Part shown: one piece after another, positions 16,312 to 19,080 of the stretch | How the letters are laid out: every line of letters starts with the position of its first letter | Numbering within the stretch: position 1 is the stretch's first letter | Assembly: GCF_000972705.2 (NCBI RefSeq) | Contig: NZ_LATL02000186.1 | Span: forward strand, 1-19,080 | Source: Limnoraphis robusta CS-951 | GTDB lineage: Bacteria; Cyanobacteriota; Cyanobacteriia; Cyanobacteriales; Microcoleaceae | Length of the DNA: 19,080 nt | Reading direction: 5' to 3' | Notes under the pieces: model-generated | What the model saw: only the letters and a program-made list of their open reading frames with translations | Databases searched by the model: none | Told to the model about the DNA's origin: nothing | Position numbers and translations under genes: made by a program

Positions 16312-16554
16312 ATGAAACTGAATTCTTTTCTCGAAACCTGTGATTTAATTGGGAGTCGATTCGTCAATCGAAAACTCTCCCTAAGTCTGTTTTTAGCACT
16401 TTGTTTCAATGTGGTTCTCGCACCCTTAGTTTATGCGGCGACTAACAACAATATTGCTAAAAGTTCCGCCTATGCTTTAGGACTTTTAGGATTAGTCGTT
16501 ATCGGACTTGCTGTTTATCTATTTGTTGTCATTCTTCAACCCGAGAGGTTTTAA
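16312..16554 (+). CDS. kdpF: KdpF-like small membrane subunit with an N-terminal extension
   Basis: The 80-residue product starts at ATG 16312. Upstream in-frame codons to 16270 run through a GC-rich palindromic repeat and are unlikely to be coding. The last ~29 residues (ALGLLGLVVIGLAVYLFVVIL then QPERF) match KdpF, the single-helix lipid-like subunit that stabilises the Kdp complex, which typically ends in a P-E-(R/K)-F type tail. Classic KdpF is only about 30 residues. Here a preceding segment (KLSLSLFLALCFNVVLAPLVYA-A as a pattern, about 21-43) looks like a signal peptide or a second helix. The order after kdpB and before kdpC supports the call. The next gene begins 2 bases after the stop. 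Confidence 0.8.
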   Translation: MKLNSFLETCDLIGSRFVNRKLSLSLFLALCFNVVLAPLVYAATNNNIAKSSAYALGLLGLVVIGLAVYLFVVILQPERF

Positions 16555-16556
16555 TC

Positions 16557-16688
16557 ATGCTAAGAGAATTACTTCTAGAACTTCGCGAAGTTATCCGTTT
16601 TTCTCGGTTCAAACGCCGACTTTCCGATGTTAGAAAACGCCGCATCGAACGCCGTAAAAAACCCAAACAATATTTAAACGAAGGCTAA
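16557..16688 (+). CDS. 43-residue Arg/Lys-rich small protein inside the kdp operon
   Basis: ATG 16557 to TAA 16686-16688 encodes 43 residues, of which 16 are Arg or Lys. The first half (MLRELLLELREVIRFSRF) can form an amphipathic helix. The second half (RKRRIERRKKPKQYLNEG) is very basic and could bind nucleic acid or acidic membrane lipids. A good ribosome site, GAGAGG (16543-16548), lies 8 bases upstream within the end of kdpF, and the gap to kdpF is 2 bases. This tight coupling is the main evidence that it is real. I do not recognise a family. Anabaena kdp operons are reported to carry an extra gene named kdpG between kdpB and kdpC; whether this or the next gene corresponds to it cannot be told here. 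Confidence 0.65.
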   Translation: MLRELLLELREVIRFSRFKRRLSDVRKRRIERRKKPKQYLNEG

Positions 16689-16724
16689 CAATTTATATTC
16701 GTTGCTTGAAAAGGAGTCAATCCC

Positions 16725-17009
16725 ATGATGAAACAATTTATCATCAGAATTCACAATACTATAATCCGGGGAATTCTTCTGTTGATTCTCTATCCATTGA
16801 GTCTATTAACAATCGGTCAATTGGCGTTTATTGAACCGATGAATAATTCCGTTATCGCTTCCCCAAGCTTATCTGTTGAAAATGCTGTTGCTTTTGAACA
16901 GACTGTCACCTCAGAACATTATTTCCCCAGTCGTATCACCCGTTTTAAAAATATTCGGAGACTGCGACGCAATCAAACCCAAAAACACAAAGTTTTTAAT
17001 CTCGCTTAA
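16725..17009 (+). CDS. Truncated KdpC-like protein (N-terminal half only)
   Basis: The product has 94 residues. Its first 70 align with no gap to the full KdpC encoded next, with 26 identities by hand count. These include NTxI at 11-14, YP..LL.IGQ.AF (23-35) and TSE.YF.SR (62-70). It therefore has KdpC's single membrane helix (about 13-35) and the start of its outer domain. It then ends in an unrelated basic tail (RFKNIRRLRRNQTQKHKVF). The KdpC core domain with GSGLDPHITP is missing. A strong ribosome site AAGGAG (16711-16716), 8 bases before the ATG, and an intact frame argue for an expressed protein and against decay. It arose by duplication of kdpC and could compete with or modulate KdpC in the pump; that role is inferred. 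Confidence 0.8.
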   Translation: MMKQFIIRIHNTIIRGILLLILYPLSLLTIGQLAFIEPMNNSVIASPSLSVENAVAFEQTVTSEHYFPSRITRFKNIRRLRRNQTQKHKVFNLA

Positions 17010-17050
17010 GTCTCAATTTAAAAGTCGTTAACCTAATAGGAGTTCAACAC

Positions 17051-17626
17051 ATGATTTCAGAATTAATGATTGGAGTTCGTAACACGTTTATTTTGTGGGT
17101 AATCACCGCCATTTGTTATCCGGTTTTTCTTCTAATTATCGGTCAAGTTGCTTTTCCCTATCAAGCCAATGGAAGTTTAATTACAAACGCTCAAGGTGAA
17201 ATTATTGGTTCTGCTTTAATCGGACAATCTTTCACTTCTGAACGCTATTTTTGGAGTCGTCCGAGTACCATTAATTATAGTCAGGGTGAAGATAGCGCAC
17301 CAACAGGAATTTCAGGGGCGAGTAATCTTGCACCGAGTAATCCTGATTTAATCACCCGAATTCAACAGGAAATAACTCGACTTCAACAAGCCGGAATTGA
17401 ACCCACTGCTGATTTAGTTTATGCTTCTGGTTCGGGTTTAGACCCTCATATTACCCCAGAAGCGGCTCAAGTTCAAGTTGCAAGAGTCGCACAAGCCCGT
17501 TCAATTTCTCCCGAAGAAATTCAAGAATTAATTGTTCAAAATACCGACAAACGCTTTCTCGGAATTTTCGGAGAACCGGGCGTTAATGTCCTCAAGTTGA
17601 ATTTGGCTTTAAATCAACTGAGTTAA
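17051..17626 (+). CDS. kdpC: Potassium-transporting ATPase subunit KdpC
   Basis: KdpC is the single-helix subunit of the KdpFABC pump. It lies mainly outside the membrane and aids assembly and ATP affinity of KdpB. The 191-residue length is normal. An N-terminal helix (about 13-36, YPVFLLIIGQVAFP) is followed by the KdpC domain with GSALIGQSFTSERYFWSRPS, GASNLAPSNPDL, YASGSGLDPHITPEAAQVQVARVA and FGEPGVNVLKLNLAL. ATG 17051 is preceded by AGGAG (17038-17042) at 8 bases. It follows the truncated KdpC-like gene by 41 bases, in the same operon. A 227-base gap with 90-bp palindromic repeats separates it from kdpD. Confidence 0.97.
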   Translation: MISELMIGVRNTFILWVITAICYPVFLLIIGQVAFPYQANGSLITNAQGEIIGSALIGQSFTSERYFWSRPSTINYSQGEDSAPTGISGASNLAPSNPDLITRIQQEITRLQQAGIEPTADLVYASGSGLDPHITPEAAQVQVARVAQARSISPEEIQELIVQNTDKRFLGIFGEPGVNVLKLNLALNQLS

Positions 17627-17679
17627 TTCAATTATCGGGATTGGGGTGTATCAAATTTACATCGGTTTATTCTTGCATA

Positions 17680-17850
17680 ACTATCAGAAACCGGGTTTCT
17701 TACAACTTCTATAAGCTTGTCTATATTTTTCGTTATCGAACCCGGTTTTTCTGAAATTTCTTTTGATGTACTATCAGAAACCGGGTTTCTTGCAACTTCT
17801 ATAAGCTTGTCTAGATTTTTCGTAGAGAAACCCGGTTTCTCAGAAAAATA
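17680..17850. repeat. Tandem 90-bp repeat built on AGAAACCGGGTTTCT palindromes, between kdpC and kdpD
   Basis: Two units with period 90 begin ACTATCAGAAACCGGGTTTC at 17680 and 17770 and share TATAAGCTTGTCTA. Each unit is bounded by a near-perfect 15-base palindrome. Copies are AGAAACCGGGTTTCT at 17686-17700 and 17776-17790 and AGAAACCCGGTTTCT at 17826-17840; the fourth (about 17738-17751) is degraded. Similar AGAAACC-GGTTTCT repeats are common in several cyanobacterial genomes. The unit ends 3 bases before the kdpD ATG. Confidence 0.88.
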
Positions 17851-17853
17851 AAA

Positions 17854-19005
17854 ATGATTAAATCCAACGAAATTTTGAAAACCGTTAATTCTCCAGTTAC
17901 AGGAAAAAATAAAGTGTCACTTCGTCGCGGAAAACACAAAATTTTTATTGGAATGGCGCCCGGTGTTGGTAAAACTTACCGGATGTTGGAAGAAGGAAAA
18001 ATTATCAAACAAGATGGAATTGATGTGGTAATTGGACTGTTAGAAACTCATGGACGAGAAGACACTGCAAATAAAGCGATGGGGTTAGAATTAATTCCTC
18101 GCAAAAATGTGATTTTATCCCATCGAAGCTTGACAGAAATGGATACAGATGCCATAATAGAAAGGCAGCCTCAACTGGTGTTAATCGATGAACTCGCGCA
18201 CACCAATATTCCCGGTTCAAAGTTTGTCAAACGTTATCAAGATGTCGAACAAATTCTCGCCGCCGGAATTGATGTGTATTCAACGGTTAATATTCAACAT
18301 CTCGAAAGTTTAAATGATTTAGTCTTTCGCATTTCAGGTATAGTTGTTCGAGAACGAGTTCCTGATTCTGTTTTGGATGAAGCCGACGAAGTGGTTGTCG
18401 TTGATGTCACCCCAGAAACCCTTCAAGAACGGCTAAAAGAAGGGAAAATATATGCTCCTGAAAAAATTGATCAGGCGTTGAATCATTTCTTTAAACGACG
18501 TAATTTAATTGCACTGCGGGAGTTAGCACTGCGAGAAGTTGCGGATAATGTCGAAGAAAGTGGTTGTAATGGGAATAAATCTGACTATTGCAATATCCGT
18601 GAACGGGTTTTAGTTTGTATTTCCACTTATCCTAATTCTATCAGACTTTTGCGACGAGGCGCAAGAGTTTCTAATTACATGAATGCCAAATTATACGGTT
18701 TATTTGTAGATAATCAGAATCAGTTTCTCTCCAAAGAAGATAGCATCCATATAGAAACTTGTGAACGACTCTGTAAAGAATTTCATGGAGAATTTATTCG
18801 AGTTCAATCAACGAATGTTTTAGATACAATTGTAGAAGTTGCTCAGACTCAAAGAATTACTCAAATTGTCATCGGTGAAACCCATCGTTCTCGCTGGCAA
18901 TTATTCTTTAAAGGCTCAATTATTCAGCGTTTAATGCGATCGCTTCCCGATATTGATATTCACATCATCGCCACAGAAAATCAAGAAAGAAATACAATCA
19001 TTTAA
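17854..19005 (+). CDS. kdpD: Short KdpD-like potassium sensor: KdpD and USP domains only, no kinase
   Basis: The 383-residue protein carries the N-terminal KdpD domain: Walker A-like GMAPGVGKT (33-41), LIDELAHTNIPGS (110-122) and STVNIQHLESLND (143-155). A universal stress protein (USP) domain follows (about 248-375, ending with GETHRSRWQLFFKGSIIQRL). It stops at TAA 19003-19005, well inside the window, with no membrane helices and no histidine kinase domain; E. coli KdpD has about 890 residues. Such kinase-less KdpD proteins are known from Anabaena kdp operons. The USP domain is where c-di-AMP binds in some KdpD proteins. It probably senses a signal and passes it to a separate partner. No kdpE follows within the 75 bases left. 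No ribosome site is obvious; a repeat abuts the ATG. Confidence 0.93.
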   Translation: MIKSNEILKTVNSPVTGKNKVSLRRGKHKIFIGMAPGVGKTYRMLEEGKIIKQDGIDVVIGLLETHGREDTANKAMGLELIPRKNVILSHRSLTEMDTDAIIERQPQLVLIDELAHTNIPGSKFVKRYQDVEQILAAGIDVYSTVNIQHLESLNDLVFRISGIVVRERVPDSVLDEADEVVVVDVTPETLQERLKEGKIYAPEKIDQALNHFFKRRNLIALRELALREVADNVEESGCNGNKSDYCNIRERVLVCISTYPNSIRLLRRGARVSNYMNAKLYGLFVDNQNQFLSKEDSIHIETCERLCKEFHGEFIRVQSTNVLDTIVEVAQTQRITQIVIGETHRSRWQLFFKGSIIQRLMRSLPDIDIHIIATENQERNTII

Positions 19006-19023
19006 TAATGATCAGCAAACCGT

Positions 19024-19080
19024 TTTGTAGGGGCGGGTTCTGCAATGATCTATTTCACTCACTAATAACTAAGATAAACC
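19024..19080 (+). repeat. Partial copy of the GTAGGGGCGGGTT repeat at the window edge
   Basis: TTTTGTAGGGGCGGGTTC (19023-19040) matches the left arm of the units after kdpB. The window ends in ATAAACC, the start of the expected right arm (AACCCGCCC). It lies just downstream of kdpD. Confidence 0.7.

Noticed and set aside
17854..19005. kdpD as a gene truncated by mutation or by the window edge
   Set aside because: The frame ends in a proper stop inside the window after a complete USP domain, and kinase-less KdpD proteins are known in cyanobacteria.

Overview
The window is chromosomal DNA from a cyanobacterium, probably a filamentous one of the Oscillatoria/Planktothrix/Microcoleus kind. The evidence is a phycobilisome rod-core linker gene (cpcG), at least nine copies of the cyanobacterial octamer GCGATCGC (HIP1; starts near 1325, 5060, 5952, 9627, 9760, 10449, 10537, 14313 and 18936), a short KdpD without kinase domain, and several palindromic or tandem intergenic repeats of cyanobacterial type. 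The genus is inferred; no rRNA or other marker is present.

Layout. 1-1190: 3' part of an IS200/IS605-type tnpB (5' end outside the window) with a hairpin at its end that probably belongs to its guide RNA. 1515-2636: a membrane-anchored Thr/Pro-rich protein with a repeat tract. 2724-4085 (minus): dnaA, convergent with it across a hairpin terminator. 4412-6310: an HtrA/Deg serine protease, then peptide deformylase. 6574-8527: three TerD-family genes, the first two a tandem duplicate pair. 8670-9431 (minus): cpcG with a structured leader. 9700-11493 (minus): a histidine kinase and NarL-type response regulator pair.

11767-19005 (plus) is a Kdp high-affinity potassium uptake locus with an unusual build. 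In order: a 90-residue RCK_C/TrkA_C-like protein, kdpA, kdpB, a kdpF-like gene, a 43-residue basic protein, a truncated KdpC-like protein, full kdpC, and a short KdpD (sensor ATPase plus USP domains only). No kdpE and no KdpD kinase domain are seen. The only two-component pair nearby is the one transcribed divergently just upstream.

Three gaps of the kdp locus carry different repeats: a 56-bp tandem repeat before kdpB, a 93/88-bp repeat plus palindromes before kdpF, and a 90-bp palindromic repeat before kdpD. The 56-bp repeat is the most striking. It duplicates the start codon of kdpB, so that two 19-residue mini-ORFs are linked head to tail to kdpB by ATGA overlaps. With the KdpC N-terminal paralogue, the basic small protein and the RCK_C-like leader protein, this is the part of the window most likely to hold undescribed biology.
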